Source of the DNA: Bubalus kerabau
Taxonomy: Eukaryota > Chordata > Mammalia > Artiodactyla > Bovidae
NCBI RefSeq assembly: GCF_029407905.1
Contig: NC_073633.1
Location: 30,084,501 to 30,148,500, forward strand
Reading direction: 5' to 3'
DNA: 64,000 nucleotides
Shown: piece after piece, positions 45,637 to 56,520 of the stretch
How the letters are laid out: each line of letters begins with the position of its first letter
Numbering within the stretch: position 1 is the stretch's first letter
Program-made: the position numbers and the translations under genes
Notes under the pieces: generated by a model
What the model was told of the DNA's origin: nothing
Seen by the model: the letters and a program-made list of their open reading frames with translations, nothing else
Database searches by the model: none

Positions 45637-47235
45637 ATCCGGCAAAATGTGGGTTTATCCTAAATGTCTGCTCAGGCATATCTATATAGCTCTTTGATTG
45701 ATGTAGCAAGATAAATAAGTCAAAACAATAGTCCAATATAGACTTTGGTGCCATAACTAAATTTTCCAGGTAATTGCCTAATCTCTACTTCTTCTCTCCT
45801 ATACAGATACAGCATACAAAGCATGTAGAACTATGCCTAGATAGTGCAGTGACTCATTGTGCTTACCTTCAACTATTTATTAATCAATTCCAAGAGATAC
45901 AAATGAACTAAACCTTTAAGAGGCTACACATCCAAAGGTTTCCTAGGGCATCAACTGAGCTTTCCGAATTGAACAAAATAGACTCACTAGCTATTCTTCT
46001 ATGTGCTTTATGAGATTGATGAGGGTATTATTCATCAAATGTGTACTGTGAGCATAATGTTAAGCCCATTACATTTCTTGACTTATTTTTCCTCCTAATA
46101 TTTTAGAGATGAAAATATTAGGAGTTCAGGAATATTCGATTACTCAAGCCATCCTTAAAGATACAGAACAAAGATTTTAACCCATACTTTTCTGACTGTA
46201 AAAGCATAAATATCGATGAGAATGTCAATTTCAATCATTTATTTTTTAAAATACCTTACAATATTGGAAAGTAATTCCATTATCCTAATAAAGTTATACA
46301 ATCATATTCTTATGTGCTACTTACCTTTAGAAGATATCTTTTAATTGGGTGTATACCAAATACTGACTTCATATTTATGTGTCTCTTAATCAAAGCAGCC
46401 CCTAGATCATTGCTTCTAGGAGGTCTTCAGACATTTAAAGAACTGAATGAGCTACTGACCCCAAGAAAACCTTAGCAGCAATGTGAATATGACCAGCAGC
46501 AGGCAGAGCAGATCAATCTAGGGACACCTTGGACAGCTCTACACCCACTGCATTGGACTCTCCATGTTTAGTCTCACACCTGCTGGGCATCTTTAGTCTC
46601 AGGAGCCTTAGAATAGCTTTCTCAACCAGGAATTTTTTTATGAGAAGTAAATCTCAAAAAAATTGGAAATTTCTACATACGTACAAACTTCCAGGATTTG
46701 GGCGTACAGGGAATTTTACTCTCCTGTGAATGTTTCACAAGTCACCATCGAACTGAGAGCTTCATGATGCTTTTAACACTGTGCTGTCACTGAGCGCTCT
46801 TCTTCATAAATGCTCTCTCCAGGGCTGTATTTTCCCCTTCTTTTATTTCATTCTTGTCCCACTTCCCCTTTGGGTAAGAACACCTTTACTGTTCTACATG
46901 TAAGCTGGAAAAAAATCTGGTAAGACTAGTTGTTGACAGTTTAAACAATAGAATCAAAACACCAACCTAAAAGGTAGGCTTTTCAATATGTCACTCCTCA
47001 ATGAACTGAAAAGAACTTTCTGTCTCCTCTTGCTTGCCAAAGCAACGAGGGGCCGTGTGCTTATTCACCGTTTGTGGAGCAGCAAGAGCACAAGTGCAGA
47101 ACTCATGGAGAAGACGCACACGTGGCTCATACTCAGATATTTCATTTGCTGAAAAGGCGAGATTAACACAGTTTTAAACAAGCAATAATCCAAAACAGAA
47201 TATGCCTAAAGAAGTGGCACAAACATATATCAATG

Positions 47236-47878
47236 TATCAGATCAGATCAGTCGCTCAGTCATGTCCGACTCTTTGCGACCCCATGAATCGCAGCACACC
47301 AGGCCTCCATGTTCATCACCAACTCCCGGAGTTCACCCAGACTCACGTCCATCGAGTCAGTGATGCCATCCAGCCATCTCATCCTCTGTTGTCCCCTTCT
47401 CCTCCTGCCCCCAATCCCTCCCAGCATCAGAGTCTTTTCCAATGAATCAACTCTTCTCATGAGGTGGCCAAAATACTGGAGTTTTAGCTTTAGCATCATT
47501 CCTTCCAAAGAAATCCCAGGGCTGATCTCCTTCAGAATGGACTGGCTGGATCTCCTTGCAGTCCAAGGGACTCTCAAGACTCTTCTCCAACACCACAGTT
47601 CAAAAGCATCAATTCTTTGGCGCTCAGCCTTCTTCACAGTCCAAATCTCACATCCATACATGACCACTGGAAAAACCATAGCCTTGACTAGACGAACCTT
47701 TGTTGGCAAAGTAATGTCTCTGCTTTTGAATATGCTATCTAGCTTGGTCATAACTTTCCTTCCAAGGAGTAAGCGTCTTTTAATTTCATAGCTGCAGTCA
47801 CCATCTGTAGTAATTTTGGAGCCCAAAAAAATAAAGTCTGACACTGTTTCCACTGTTTCCCCATCTAATTCCCATGAT
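47236..47878 (-). mobile_element. BovB LINE, 5'-truncated, long open stretch
   Basis: 3' terminus ATCAGATCAGATCAGTCGCT at 47,236. One uninterrupted minus-strand reading frame (47,260-47,853, 197 residues, METVSDFIFLGSKITTDGDC...) covers the C-terminal connection region without stops, so this is a relatively young insertion. Confidence 0.93.
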
Positions 47879-47910
47879 GTGTATACAATTTGGATGTTAC
47901 TAAAAGCAGA

Positions 47911-48130
47911 TAATGGGCTTCCCAGGTGGCGCTAGTGGTAAAGAACCCACCTGCCAATGCAGGAGACATACGACACACAGGCTTGATCCCTGTGTCAGGA
48001 AGATCCCCTGGAGGAGGGCGTGGCAACCCACTCCAGCATTCTTGCCTGGAGAATCCCATGGACAGAAGAGCCTGGCAGGCTACGGTCCCTAGGGTCACCA
48101 AGAGTTGACTCAACTGAAGCAACTTAGCAC
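47911..48130 (+). mobile_element. Bov-tA SINE
   Basis: GGGCTTCCCAGGTGGCGCTA, CTGCCAATGCAGGAGACATA and tail CTGAAGCAACTTAGCACACA. Confidence 0.93.
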
Positions 48131-48702
48131 ACACACAAAAGTAGAGAATAGTGGCTAAAGCCTCAAGATCTGGGCTCCTGAGTCTGGGATTCTCACAAAA
48201 CCTGGATGAGCAATAGAATTTCCAGAGAGACATTTGTAGAAAATACAGACTTCTGGGTCCCATCCCTGCAAACTATGATTCAGTTACTCTGGAATGCAGG
48301 GGAGAAAAAAAATCTACTCTTATTAACAAAACTCCAGAGACGTCTTATTAAAAAAAAAAAAATTGGGAATCACTGATCTATCCTAGGACTTTAGTCTCTA
48401 AAGTGGGAAGGAAAGGTCTGGGTAAAAAGACAAAGATAATTTAACAAGGATTGGGAAGTATATATTACAACTTATATTGTATTTAAGTTTAAAAATGTGG
48501 AATAAGATTGAGTTTTACTAATATTTCATATACTAATTGACACTGGCATCCTCACTTAGTATGTACATCAAATTTTAATAAGTAAAATATCCTGAGAAGG
48601 TTCGAGGTTTCAAACTCAGGGCTGTTGGTAGTAGCTATTCACTCATTTATTCCCTTTCAGCTAATTATACTATTGAATGTTAACTAAAGTACACTTTACA
48701 AA

Positions 48703-48876
48703 ATCTGTGTGTAACTCCATGGACTATAGCCCTCCAGGCTCCTCTGTCAGTGAAATTTTCCAGGCAAGAATACTGGAGCAGGTTATTATTTCCTACTCCA
48801 AGGGATCTTCCTGACCCAGGGATTGAACCCACGTCTCCTGCATTGGCAGGTGGATTCTTTACCACTGAGCCACCTG
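48703..48876 (-). mobile_element. Bov-tA SINE, tail-truncated
   Basis: Reverse orientation: CTCCATGGACTATAGCCCTC, ACCCAGGGATTGAACCCACG and TTCTTTACCACTGAGCCACC. 48,131-48,702 to its left shows no gene. Confidence 0.9.
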
Positions 48877-49060
48877 TGTCTTAAAAAAATTCCCACAAAC
48901 AGTGAAGCTGGCAGATAATATTTAAAATGCAGAAAGCAAGAAGAAAATAGCAGGGTGGACATGACTCTTCCTCTCTGCTACTTTCTTCTTGCTTTCTGCA
49001 TTTGCATTTTAAATATTATCAGCGAGCTTCATTCTCTTTGCGGGAATTTTTTTTAAGACA
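48877..49060. repeat. Long imperfect inverted repeat (hairpin)
   Basis: The left arm 48,877-48,953 (starts TGTCTTAAAAAAATTCCCAC) pairs with the right arm 48,975-49,060 (ends GGGAATTTTTTTTAAGACA) around a 21-bp loop. The core GATAATATTTAAAATGC and GCAGAAAGCAAGAAGAAA are perfectly mirrored, apart from a 6-bp insertion and a few mismatches. The left arm abuts the Bov-tA head, and the symmetry seems to extend a few bases into CACCTGTG. Confidence 0.85.
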
Positions 49061-49246
49061 CAGGGGGTGCAGGGATAAAGAATCAGCCATTTTACAAAGG
49101 AAAGCAAAAATAATCGAGGCATATTTCAAAAGAAACAGATCAAAAGTGTTTCAGTTATCCAAAAGACAATTTTAAACATGAATTTACAGAACCATTATCA
49201 AAACACTCCGTAAAAACTTATTTCCCAATATACTTTTAGTATATAT

Positions 49247-49573
49247 GGTGTTGTGCTGTGCTGTGCTTATTTACTCAGTCATGTCCAACTCTTCGCGACC
49301 CCATGCACTGTAACCCTCCAGGTGCCTCGCTCCATGCGGATTCTCCAGGCAAGAGTATTGGAGTTCTGCTCCAGGGAATCTTACCAACCCAGGGACTGAA
49401 CACAGATCTCCTGCATTGCAGGGAGATTCTTTACCATCTGAGCCACCAGAGAAGCCAAAGAATACTGGAGTGGGTACCCTAATCCTTCTTCAGGGAATCT
49501 TCCCAACCCAGGAATCAAACCAGGGTCTCCTGCACTGCAGGCTCATTACAAGCTGAGCTACAAGGGAAGCCCA
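49247..49573 (-). mobile_element. Bov-tA SINE pair (partial tandem)
   Basis: A complete reverse Bov-tA (49,247-49,456) is followed directly by the head part of another (GAATACTGGAGTGGGTACCC ... TACAAGGGAAGCCC). Together they resemble a dimer with the second tail lost. Confidence 0.85.
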
Positions 49574-49712
49574 CTGTATATACTGTTTAGACTGAAATGT
49601 TTTTCCTGATAGTGCAAATGGAAAAGCTTGAGGGATGCTGAATTGGGAGTAGGATGGGAAGAACTTATTGTTCGTCTTTCTTCCACATCCTGCAAATGCT
49701 GTGACCTCTCCT

Positions 49713-49751
49713 TGTTTCTGTTCAGCTCTTCATGGATGCCCTGCTTCTGTG
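49713..49751 (-). other. V-RSS (23-bp spacer) of TRAV2, atypical heptamer
   Basis: Heptamer CACAGAA (49,745-49,751) keeps the essential CACA and G but replaces the final TG. The spacer is 23 bp (49,722-49,744). The nonamer ACAGAAACA (49,713-49,721) matches 7 of 9. Confidence 0.85.
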
Positions 49752-50198
49752 CACCTCAGAGCACAATAGTAAACCCCCGCATCTGCTGGCTGCACCTGGA
49801 GGATGAGCAGTGATGAAGAGAACCTCTCATATGTCATGTTGTAGCGTCCCTGTTGAGAAGGCTTTGAGCCCTTAATGAGGAGTCTTGGTGCAAATCCTGG
49901 GAAGTGAAGGTACCAGAAGAAGTCATAAACATCGGATATAGAGTGATTACAGGAAATTTCTGCCACAGCTCCCTCCAAAGAGACCACAGTGGGAGGCTGA
50001 AGTACTTGCTCCTTGCTCTCTGCTACTACAGGAAACAAACAACAAAAAAAAGGTTGTGACTTTGAAATTTAAAACAAATTTTAAAACAAAGACATATATT
50101 TTTCCAAGGCCAGATGGTGAAAAGGCTTACTCACCCTTCCAGAGAGAACTGAGTAGGAGACCCAGCCAAACTGCTTCCAGAGTGCTCTGCAAAGCCAT
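49752..50198 (-). CDS. TRAV2: T-cell receptor alpha variable segment, TRAV2 family
   Basis: Leader exon 50,135-50,198 encodes MALQSTLEAVWLGLLLSSLW, ending in K plus a split codon at donor G|GTGAGTA. After a 109-bp intron and acceptor GTTTGTTTCCTGTAG the V exon 49,752-50,025 begins (AESKEQVLQPPTVVSLEGAV). Cys23 is in ISCNHS, Trp41 in FFWYLHFPG, and FR3 has GRYNMTYERFSSSLLILQV and ADAGVYYC before ALR. KGSKPSQQGRYNMTYERFSS is essentially the human TRAV2 pattern. The frame is intact. The heptamer is non-consensus at its last two bases, so use may be reduced. It lies between two TRAV3 copies; human order is TRAV2 then TRAV3, matching the pair 50.2 kb to 44.9 kb. Confidence 0.95.
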
Positions 50199-50257
50199 GG
50201 CCAAAATGAAGCTGGTCTCAGGCCAGTTGCCTCAAGTGTGACACTCACAGGAAGCTG

Positions 50258-50302
50258 ATTATAGGCTGCCTCTTTTGCATTTTCTTCTGTGTCATGACAT
50301 CA
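50258..50302 (-). promoter_or_regulatory. Probable TRAV2 promoter: CRE-like, octamer-like and TATA-like boxes
   Basis: Reading toward the leader on the minus strand there is a CRE/TCR-decamer-like TGATGTCA (50,295-50,302), about 97 bp upstream of the ATG. Next comes an octamer-like ATGCAAA (50,274-50,280), then CCTATAATC (50,258-50,265). This order is typical of TCR V promoters. Comparable boxes were not found upstream of TRAV18 or TRAV3 here. Confidence 0.65.
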
Positions 50303-50397
50303 TCAGTCAGAATCTGTGAACCAAGAAGAACCACTACAGTTCTGAGGCTATTTAATAACTTCATCTGTACTTTGTTCTAAGTAGGGAGTCTTAAAAA

Positions 50398-50540
50398 AGG
50401 AGATGCCCTGGAGGAGGAAATGGCAACCCACTCCGGTATTCTTGCCTGGAAAATCCCATGTACAGAGGAGCCTGGTAGGCTACAAATCCATGGGGTTACA
50501 AAGAGTCAGAAAGCACTTAGCAACTGAGCACACACACATC
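50398..50540 (+). mobile_element. Bov-tA SINE, 5'-truncated
   Basis: GGAGATGCCCTGGAGGAGGA through AAGCACTTAGCAACTGAGCA and a CA-rich end. Confidence 0.88.
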
Positions 50541-50967
50541 CTCTCAGAGGTCACCACAGCTGTGCATTTAAAAAGGCATTAAGCATTTAAGAAGCTTGCT
50601 TCTTTCATTATCGGTGCCAGAAAGAATCACACATAGATGGGAGAAGACTGATTCATCATTCAAACTAGAGTGAAAAGTTCACACAAATAATTACGCTGAA
50701 CGTATCACATGTAATGTAATGCTATACTAATATATTAAAAATAATGATCATGAAATCTTAGTGCCCATGGTAGATGAGCAATGCATATTTTTAAGGCACA
50801 AAAATTACAGTGTAAATTACAATATTCATCAAAGTTTGACTCTTTGCATCCAAGGTGATCTCTGGAATAAGTATGGAAGGAAAATCTCACTTACATTTTT
50901 CTGTAACCAAAAGAAACTGGGTCTAGAAAGACCCAAAATTGCATCTGGAGATGACCTTTTTTGGATA

Positions 50968-51127
50968 GTGAAAGTGATCAGTCAGTCGTGTCCAACTCTT
51001 TGTGACCCCATGAACTACATAGTCTATGGAATTCTCCAGGCAAGAATACTGGAGTAGGTAGCCATTCCCTTCTCCTGGGCATCTTCCCAACCCAGGGATC
51101 GAACCCAGGTTTCTCACACTGCAGGCT
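50968..51127 (-). mobile_element. Bov-tA SINE fragment
   Basis: Reverse orientation: GTCAGTCGTGTCCAACTCTT, AACCCAGGGATCGAACCCAG and CACTGCAGGC. 50,541-50,967 and 51,128-51,625 show no gene. Confidence 0.88.
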
Positions 51128-51625
51128 TTTGGATAGTACCTATCTTCATTTTATTGCCTGAAGCTGTCCCATCTGTTACTAATGAGGGCTTAGTAGTTCT
51201 AGCTGAGGGTTTTATACAGATTTTAACGGGATTTTATTTGAAAAAGAAGAGACAGAAAATCTGTGGCCATTCAAGTTTCATACAGTAGCATTTACATGTG
51301 AACCAGCGCAGCCTTGTGGGCTCCATGGGAACTGATGGAAGATCATGTCCCACGCAGCCTCTGAGACGGTCTTCATAGCTTCTCACAACCTGAAGAGGAG
51401 TTTTTGCCCTTTGCTTTTGCTCAAATTCCTCTCCTTTATTCAATATCGATAGGGATATGAAAACTATAGAGAGGAAATAATCACCTTCTTAGAAAGCCTT
51501 CTGGTTAACAAAAGATGTTCCTCATTCAGGTGAGTGGTTATTTAAAATACACTTCCATAGAGTGGAATGTTTCCTTTCCTCATCCTAAAATGGTTGTTTT
51601 ATTCTTTTCCTTTTCTTTTTTTAAT

Positions 51626-54115
51626 AGTGTCCCAGGTCAGGAAAGAATTTCCACAGTTTATTGTGATCGACACAGTCAAAGGCTTTCGCATAGTCAATAA
51701 AGTAGAAATAGATGTTTTTCCGGAACTCTCTTGCTTTTTCCAGGATCCAGCGGATGTTGGCAATTTTATCTCTGGTTCCTCTGTCTTTTCTAAAACCAGT
51801 TTGAACATCTGGAAGTTCACGGTTCACGTATTGCTGAAGGCTGTCTTGCAGAATTTTGACCATTACCTCACTAGAGTGTGAGATGAGTGCAATTGTGCAG
51901 TAGTTTGAGCATTCTTTGGCATTGCCTTTCTTTCGCACTGGAATGAAAACTGACCTTTTCCAATCCTGTGGTCAATGCTGAGTTTTCCAAATTTGCTGGC
52001 ATATTGAGTGCAGCACTTTCACAGCATCATCTTTCAGGATTTGAAAGCGCTCAACTGGAATTCCATCACCTCCACCTGCTTTGTCCATAGTGATTCTTTC
52101 TAAAGCCCACTTGACTTCACATTCCAGGATGTCTGGCTCTAGGTGAGTGCTCACAACATTGTGATTATCTGGGGCATGAAGCTCTATTTATACAGCTCTT
52201 CTGTGTATTCTTGCCACCTCTTCTTACTATCTTCTGCTTCTGTTGGGTCCATACCATTTCTGTCCTTTACCCAGCCCATCTTTCCATGAAATGTTCCCTT
52301 AGTATTTCTAATTTTCTTGAAGAGATCTCTAGTCTTTCCCATTCTGTTGTTCTCCTCTATTTCTTTGCATTGATTGCTGAGGAAGGCTTTCTTATCTGTC
52401 CTTGCTATTCTTTGGAACTCTGCATTCAGATGCTTATATCTTTCCTTTTCTCCTTTGCTTTTAGCTTCTCTTCTTTTCACAGCTATTTGTAAGGCCTCCT
52501 CAGACAGCCATTTTGCTTTTCTGCATTTCTTTTCTACGGGGATGGTCTTGATCCTTGTCTCCTGTACAATGTCACGAACCTCCATCCATAGTTCATCAGG
52601 CACTCTGTCTGTTAGATCTAGTCCCTTAAATCTATTTCTCACTTCCACTGTATAATCAAAAGGGATTTGATTTAGGTCATACCTGAATGATCTAGTGGTA
52701 TTCCCTCCTTTCTTCAATTTAAGTCTGAATTTGGCAATAAGGAGTTCATGATCTGAGCCACAGTCAGCTCCCGGTCTTCTTTAGGTTGACTGTATAGAGC
52801 TTCTCCATCTTTGGCTGCAAAGAATATAATCAATCTGATTTCGGTGTTGACCATCTGGTGATGTCCATGTGTAGAGTCTTCTCTTGTGTTGTTGGAAGAA
52901 GGTGTTTGCTATGACCGGTGCATTTTCTTGGCAAAACTCTATTAGCCTTTGTCCCGCTCCATTCTGTACTCAAAGGCCAAATTTACCTATTAATCCAGGT
53001 GTTTCTTGACTTCCTGCTTTTGCATTACAACGCCTATAATGAAAAGGACATCTTTGGGGGATGTTAGTTCTAAAAGGTCTTGTAGGTCTTCATAGAACCG
53101 TTCAACTTCAGCTTCTTCAGCGTTACTGGTTGGGGCATAGACTTGGAGTACTGTGATATTGAATGGTTTGCCTTGGAAATGAACAGAGATCATTCTGTCG
53201 TTTTTGAGATTGCTTCCAAGTACTGCCTTACGGACTCTTTTCTTGACCATGATGGCTACCCCATTTCTTCTGAGAGATTCCTGTCCGCAGTAGTAGATAT
53301 AATGGTTATCTGAGTTAAATTCACCCATTCCAGTCCATTTGAGTTCGCTGATTCCTAGAATGTCTACATTCACTCTTGCCATCTCCCGATTGACCACTTC
53401 CAATTTGCCTTGATTCATGGACCAAACATTCCAGGTTGCTATGCAATATTGCTCTTTACAGCATCGGACCTTGCTTCTGTCACCAGTCACATCCTCAGCT
53501 GGGTATTGTTTTTGCTTTGGCTCCTTTCTTTCATTCTTTCTGGAGTTATTTCTCCACTGATCTCCAGTAGCATATTGAGCACCTACTGACCTGGGGAGTT
53601 CCTCTTTCAGTATCCTATCATCATGCCTTTTCATACTGTTCATGGGGTTCTCAAGGCAAGAATACTGAAGTGGTTTGCCATTCCCTTCTCCAGTGGACCA
53701 CATTCTGTCAGATCTCTCCCTTATGACCTGCCCGTCTTGGGTTGCCCCACGGGCATGGCTTAGTTTCATTAAATTAGACAAGGTTGTGGTCCTAGTGTGA
53801 TTAGATTGACTAGTTTTCTGTGAGTATGGTTTCAGTGTGTCTGCCCTCTGATGCCCTCTTGCAACACCTACCGTCTTACTTGGATTTCTCTTACCTTAAG
53901 ATTGGGGTATCTCTTCACGGCTGCTCCAGCAAAGTTCAGCCACTGCTCGTTACCTTGGACGAGGGGTATCTCCTCACCGCCGCCCTTCCTGACCTTCAAC
54001 GTGGGATAGCTCCTCTAAGCCCTCCTGCGCCCGCACAGCCACCACTCCTTGGACGTGGGGTTGGTCCTCCCAGCCACCGCCCCTGGCCTCGGGTGTGGGG
54101 TAACAGATGTTAAAC
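51626..54115 (-). mobile_element. BovB LINE, 5' half with endonuclease, 3' end missing
   Basis: On the minus strand it runs from the GC-rich 5' UTR (about 53,790-54,115) through the endonuclease domain (52,990-53,781), the linker (52,184-52,717) and the RT fingers/palm (51,621-52,154). It stops within the palm region at about 51,626, so connection, C-terminus and the 3' tail are lost. 3' truncation is opposite to the usual LINE pattern. Several frameshifts separate the stretches. Confidence 0.9.
52990..53781 (-). pseudogene. BovB ORF2 N-terminal AP-like endonuclease domain (remnant)
   Basis: A 263-codon open frame. It contains IATWNVWSMNQGKLEVV (the Asn of the first EEP motif), NVDILGISELKWTGMGEF (catalytic Glu in SELKW), GQESLRRNGVAIMVKKRV and VYAPTSNAEEAEVERFYEDL. 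The usual GDFN motif near the end is altered (FIIGVVMQK) and the frame then closes, so catalysis is not expected. In intact elements this domain nicks target DNA to start reverse transcription. Confidence 0.88.
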
Positions 54116-54150
54116 AGAGAAGCGGACCCCTCACTAGTCCCTACTGACTA

Positions 54151-54420
54151 GCTGCTGCTGCTGCTAAGTCGCTTCAGTCATGTCCGACTCTGTGCGACCC
54201 CATAGACAGCAGCTCACCAGGCTCCACTGTTCCTGGGATTCTCCAACCTACTGGAGTGGGTTGCCATTTCCTTCTCCAATGCATGAAAGTGAAAAGTGAA
54301 AGTGAAGTCGCTCAGTCGTGTCCGACTCCTAGCGACCCCATGGACTGCAGCCTACAAGGCTCCTCCGTCCATGGGATTTTCCAGGCAAGAGTACTGGAAT
54401 GGGTTGCCATTGCCTTCTGC
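54151..54420 (-). mobile_element. Bov-A2/ART2-type dimeric SINE
   Basis: It starts GCTGCTGCTGCTAAGTCGCT and ends GCCATTGCCTTCTGC. The target-site duplication ACTGACTAGCT flanks it at about 54,143 and 54,422. Confidence 0.93.
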
Positions 54421-54489
54421 AACTGACTAGCTAGGAAAAGACATTTGATGTGGAATCAATCACCAAAACAGGAAGTGGAGGAGAAGAAG

Positions 54490-54625
54490 AAAAGGCACAA
54501 GTTCAGAGTCAAGACAGACCTAAATCCAAATCCCAGCTCTTGCACCTTGTGACCTAGGGCAACTCTCTCCTTGGAGCCTCAGTTTCTTCATCTGTAAAAC
54601 TGGGACACTAACACCTACTTCAGAG
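54490..54625 (+). mobile_element. MIR SINE
   Basis: TCCAAATCCCAGCTCTTGCA, TGTGACCTAGGGCAACTC and GCCTCAGTTTCTTCATCTGT are strong MIR matches. Confidence 0.85.
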
Positions 54626-54805
54626 TCAGCCTGTTGTAAACAGTCAGCGGTAAACTGTAATTGCTTCCCATTCGTTTCCTTCTTTTCTAGACCACATGGA
54701 AAGAACCATGACCAGTAGAAAGCACTTGTGTAGGACTTATAGTATATGTGACTATTTTTAATGTATATATGGATCATTTACTCTTGCTTCAAAAAATACC
54801 CAGTA

Positions 54806-54890
54806 GAGAATCCCCTGCCAGTCCAGTGGCTAGGACTTCAAGTTTCCATCACAGGGTATATGGGTGGGGAACTAAGGTCCCACAGCCAAA
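54806..54890 (+). mobile_element. CHR-type SINE fragment
   Basis: GAATCCCCTGCCAGTCCAGT, GGTATATGGGTGGGGAACTA and a poly-A tail leading into the TA repeat. Confidence 0.75.
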
Positions 54891-54891
54891 A

Positions 54892-54907
<16 letters not shown>

Positions 54908-54949
<42 letters not shown>
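54908..54949. repeat. (TA)n microsatellite
   Basis: About 20 TA units directly after the SINE A-tail. 54,950-55,478 and 55,571-56,097 show no gene. Confidence 0.97.
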
Positions 54950-54958
<9 letters not shown>

Positions 54959-55478
54959 CTCAGTAACAGTAACAGAAAGAATTTTTTAACTCTGAAAAAG
55001 AGCTAAATCCAAAAGATATCTTAATGTTAGTTGAATCAGCCAATTGCAATAATCCAAACACATTAAATATTCACATTAATGTGGAAAAAGTAGTGGTATG
55101 TTGAGTCCTTTGCTCATATAATACGGGAAAGGAAAATCACTAGAAAATATTTGGGGAACACTTCTTCCAGGTCTAAATTATTGAAAGTATTCTAAGTAAG
55201 CAACTTTTTCATTTTCCCATGGAAAAGATCCATGAGTGCTGATGACTTCTAGTACCATTTTGACATAGTATATATGAAATACCAAGTATGGAATCATCAT
55301 CTTCCCTTCAGTACCAGGTGGAGAAGAAAGAAGGATTTATGAGGGGGTTAAATATGTTAGAACACCTTGTTACAAAAGTAACCCAAAAGGGTCACATTTT
55401 AGAATCAGCTCGTTGCAACAGGGACCCCATGTAGTAAATATATTTGGACAGAAGAAATGTTTCACAGGAGTCAGTAGG

Positions 55479-55570
55479 TCTCAGTTCAGTTCAGTTCAGT
55501 TCAGTCGCTCAGTCCTGTCCAACTCTTTGCGACCCCATGAATCGCAGCACGCCAGTCCTCCCTGTCCACC
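55479..55570 (-). mobile_element. Very short BovB 3' tail insertion
   Basis: About 90 bp of BovB terminus, CAGTTCAGTTCAGTTCAGTT then GACCCCATGAATCGCAGCAC, and nothing further. Comparable in size to the tail at 33,236. Confidence 0.88.
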
Positions 55571-56097
55571 ATGAAATTTATGGACCGCCCATCATATTTC
55601 TTAGTTAAAGGTAGAAGCCAATAGTTTCGCTTGATCATGTCGACCATGGGGTCTATTTGAGGCAATGGGAAACATTCTGAATGAGGATTCAGACAAACCA
55701 GTTGGGAGCAATTTTCTGGATGTGATATTTGTGCAATTTTATGCAAATCACTTATGGACTAAGAAGCAGTTTCTTCACTTCTATAAGAGATTATGTAGAT
55801 TAATTAATCAATGTGGGGGTTAATTAATTAATTTTACTTAATAAAGAACTTCCATAATAAAGTTCTTTCTAAATTACATATTTCTATATAAATTCAACTC
55901 TTTAACATAGGAAATATCACAAGACCAAAACAATGATCTTACTTTTTCAGAACAGCAAATAGAACTTGATTTTTCTGTGTTGCCATCTATCAACTGACTT
56001 AGGAAATTATTATTGTATCAAACAACAAAAGGAAGGAACATTAGAGGCTTTTCTATGCTGCAGCCTTTGGAATGAAAGTAATCATTAATGACTGTGT

Positions 56098-56520
56098 TGT
56101 TACAGGCTGAATTTTGTCTCTTCCCACGTCCCCCACCCACTCAAAAATATATGTTGGAGACCTAATCCCTAGTACCTCAGAATGTGACTTTATTTAGACA
56201 GTGTTCTTTAGAGAAATAATCAAGTTAAAATGAGATGTGGGTGGACTCTAAACCAGTATGACTGGTGTCCTTATAAAAAAGGGAAATTTGGACACAGAGA
56301 TGAGACTAATAAAGGGAAAACAATGTGAAGAGAACAGAGGAAATCTGTCCATCTACAAGCCAAGGAGAGGGTCCAGAAACAGATCCTTCCCTCACAGCCC
56401 TTGGAAGGAAACAGACTTGCTGACACCTTAATCATGGACTTTGATTCTCTACTTCAAGACAACAAATTTCTATTGTTGAAGGCACCCATTTTGTCACAGT
56501 GGCCTTGGAAAACAACTATA
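56098..56520 (+). mobile_element. ERVL-MaLR LTR (MLT1-like)
   Basis: GGCTGAATTTTGTCTCTTCC, ATATGTTGGAGACCTAATCC, AGTACCTCAGAATGTGACTT and GGTGTCCTTATAAAAAAGGG follow the MLT1 LTR order. Confidence 0.85.

Larger units (their letters stand above)
40767..46040 (-). repeat. TRAV3 cassette, copy 1
   Basis: Collinear with 57,992-61,418 and then 63,597-64,000. Shared start GTGACTAAGTTTCTGATTG; shared right part GGCAAAATGTGGGTTTATCC (45,645 and 63,604). Copy 1 carries an extra BovB+SINE block (41,835-43,490) and an extra SINE (45,137-45,405). It lacks the 61,450-62,986 block. Outside listed elements, 40,767-41,834 and 43,491-43,989 show no gene. 46,041-47,235 has no recognised feature and may continue the duplication beyond what the window lets one compare. 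Confidence 0.85.

Noticed and set aside
52990..53781. Long minus-strand frame as a host nuclease gene
   Set aside because: It is the BovB endonuclease domain in its normal LINE context, with an altered catalytic end and no introns.
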